Shown one piece after another: positions 19,722 through 21,067 of a stretch of DNA of 21,067 nt; positions within the stretch are counted from its first letter, which is position 1, and the number at the start of each line of letters is the position of its first letter. The DNA is from Gp6-AA40 sp050742535 (GTDB lineage: Bacteria; Acidobacteriota; Vicinamibacteria; Vicinamibacterales; UBA2999). The position numbers were made by a program, and so were the translations under genes. The stretch covers positions 1-21,067 of the forward strand of contig JBOGIQ010000070.1 of assembly GCA_050742535.1 (NCBI GenBank), given 5' to 3'. The notes below the pieces were generated by a model that did not search any database, was not told the DNA's origin, and saw only the letters and a program-made list of their open reading frames with translations.

Positions 19722-21041
19722 TCATTCATGGCTGCCGCGAGTCGACAACTCGCGGGTCCGAGCTCCGAAGAGATCACACGCCGGCCCGCTCGTCGGGCTC
19801 AGCTGAAAAGCGGCCCCTTCACCGCTTCGGTCAGGGCTGGCCTTTGCGGCCTCGATGCGATTGATGACTTCCAAGTACGCTCGCGCAGCGGCTTCGAGAA
19901 TATTGGTGCTGATGCCCGCTCCGCGATAGGTGCGACCGTTGTCGGCCAACGCCTTGAAGTCGTCGAACAGTTGATTGAGTTCGGCGTCACCGACGTCGAA
20001 CCCGAGCTCCTTGACACGCTGGCGAAACGCATGTCGGCCGCTGTGCTTGCCGAGCACGAGGTTGGTGCGCGACAGCCCCACATCGTGAGGCCGCATGATC
20101 TCGTAGGTTGAGTGATGCTTGAGCATCCCGTGCTGATGAATGCCGGCTTCGTGCGCGAACGCGTTTTCACCGACGATGGCTTTGTTGCGCGGAATCGGCA
20201 TGCCGGTGATCTGCGACACCAGGCGACTGGTTGGAAACAGGCGTGTTGTGTGAATCCCGGTATGCACCCTGAGCACATTCTCGCGAGTCTTGATCGCCAT
20301 GACGGCTTCCTCGAGTGAGCAATTGCCGGCACGTTCGCCGATGCCGTTGACCGTGCACTCGATCTGCCGTGCCCCGGCGCGTACCGCCGCCAGGCTGTTG
20401 GCGACCGCCATCCCCAAGTCGTTGTGGCAGTGAACGGACAGCACGGCTCTCTCGACGTGGCGCACGTGGCGTGTGAGGTACGCAAAGACTCCGTAAAACT
20501 CTTCTGGCACCGTATAGCCGACGGTATCGGGGACATTAATCGTTGTGGCGCCAGCGTCGATGACGGCTTCAACGACCTGCGCGAGAAATTCGAGTTCCGT
20601 GCGCGAGGCGTCTTCCGGCGAGAACTCCACGTCGTCGCATAACGTGCGTGCGAACGTCACGCCCTCGACCGCCATCTGGACGATCTGCTCCTTCGCCATG
20701 TTGAGCTTGAATTCGCGATGAATGGCGCTCGTGGCGAGGAACACGTGGATGCGTGGACGCGCGGCATCCTTCAACGCGCACCACGCGGTGTCGATGTCTT
20801 CTCGCGTGCAGCGCGCGAGACCGGCGATGATCGGGCCGTGAACGTCGCGAGCGACGAGATTCACCGACTCCCAATCGCCGCGCGAGGCGACTGGAAAACC
20901 GGCTTCGATGATGTCGACCCCGAGCTCCGCGAGCGCCTTCACGACCCGCAGCTTCTCTGGCTGCGTCATGCTGCAGCCGGGAGACTGCTCGCCGTCGCGC
21001 AGCGTGGTATCGAAGATGAGGACCCGGTTGGGGTCGGTCAT
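19722..21041 (-). CDS. leuA: 2-isopropylmalate synthase lacking most of the leucine-regulatory domain
   Basis: Catalyses the first committed step of leucine synthesis, condensing acetyl-CoA with 2-oxoisovalerate. The TIM-barrel starts with FDTTLRDGEQSPG (about residues 10-22), holds VHCHNDLGMAVANS with metal-binding His residues and GERAGNCSLEEAVMA, and is followed by the linker segments ENAFAHEAGIHQHGML and LGKHSGRHAF. At 439 residues it is about 70-90 shorter than usual LeuA. FDDFKALAD (ending at residue 367) passes directly to NGRTYRGAGISTNILEAAAR and AYLEVINRI. In ordinary LeuA these two segments flank the leucine-binding regulatory domain, so roughly 90-100 residues appear deleted in frame. 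The last 40 residues (from KASPDRSGEG) are an unfamiliar tail. GAGG lies 6 bases before the ATG. Family assignment is strong; loss of feedback control is inferred. Confidence 0.93.
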   Translation of the reverse strand: MTDPNRVLIFDTTLRDGEQSPGCSMTQPEKLRVVKALAELGVDIIEAGFPVASRGDWESVNLVARDVHGPIIAGLARCTREDIDTAWCALKDAARPRIHVFLATSAIHREFKLNMAKEQIVQMAVEGVTFARTLCDDVEFSPEDASRTELEFLAQVVEAVIDAGATTINVPDTVGYTVPEEFYGVFAYLTRHVRHVERAVLSVHCHNDLGMAVANSLAAVRAGARQIECTVNGIGERAGNCSLEEAVMAIKTRENVLRVHTGIHTTRLFPTSRLVSQITGMPIPRNKAIVGENAFAHEAGIHQHGMLKHHSTYEIMRPHDVGLSRTNLVLGKHSGRHAFRQRVKELGFDVGDAELNQLFDDFKALADNGRTYRGAGISTNILEAAARAYLEVINRIEAAKASPDRSGEGAAFQLSPTSGPACDLFGARTRELSTRGSHE

Positions 21042-21067
21042 CGTGACCTCGACGACGGCGCGACGCA

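Overview
This is a GC-rich bacterial window that looks like soil Acidobacteriota. The main clue is three separate copies of the TIGR03435 family, a 'soil-associated' paralogue family known above all from Solibacter-type acidobacteria: one fused to FecR, one truncated and one pseudogene. The class (Vicinamibacteria would fit) is an inference. There are no rRNA genes, tRNA genes, CRISPR arrays or intact insertion sequences.

Layout. (1) 10-2845, minus strand: an FAD-linked oxidase and, just upstream in the same operon, a small protein ending in a tail-fibre/surface-protein type C-terminal motif. (2) 2991-3709: a frameshifted TIGR03435 pseudogene, followed by a short repeat found again near 19.5 kb. 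(3) 3710-9442, plus strand: a 1910-residue RHS/YD-repeat protein with a variable C-terminal region carrying a likely permuted papain-like (NlpC/P60- or LRAT-like) His/Cys pair. It converges on 9456-11660, a 734-residue unrecognised protein with a Ser/Gly/Val alternating segment. (4) 11826-16234: a compact locus in which three minus-strand genes overlap by ATGA (repeat protein, then Fe(II)/2-oxoglutarate oxygenase, then FkbM-type methyltransferase), with a JmjC/cupin_8 hydroxylase diverging from the same 103-bp gap. The repeat protein carries about 14 copies of an octapeptide GTFGGTQ(G/E/R) and 27 Thr-Pro pairs. This is the best candidate in the window for an undescribed system: a dedicated substrate protein with two hydroxylases and a methyltransferase. 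(5) 16442-19660: an ECF sigma factor, a FecR-TIGR03435 fusion anti-sigma/receptor-like protein and a C-terminally truncated TIGR03435 protein, bracketed by two direct 98-bp repeats (78/98 identical, no gaps). (6) 19722-21041, minus strand: 2-isopropylmalate synthase that appears to have lost its leucine-feedback domain by an in-frame internal deletion.

How the parts relate. The repeats at 3425-3466, 16442-16539 and 19531-19660 share only a 10-bp core, TTAGCCCGAA. On one side of the core the 19.5-kb copy matches the 3.4-kb copy; on the other side it matches the 16.4-kb copy. That is the pattern expected of recombination junctions (occupied versus empty sites), and it coincides with the truncation of one TIGR03435 gene. 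All functions are read from motifs by eye; no database search was run.
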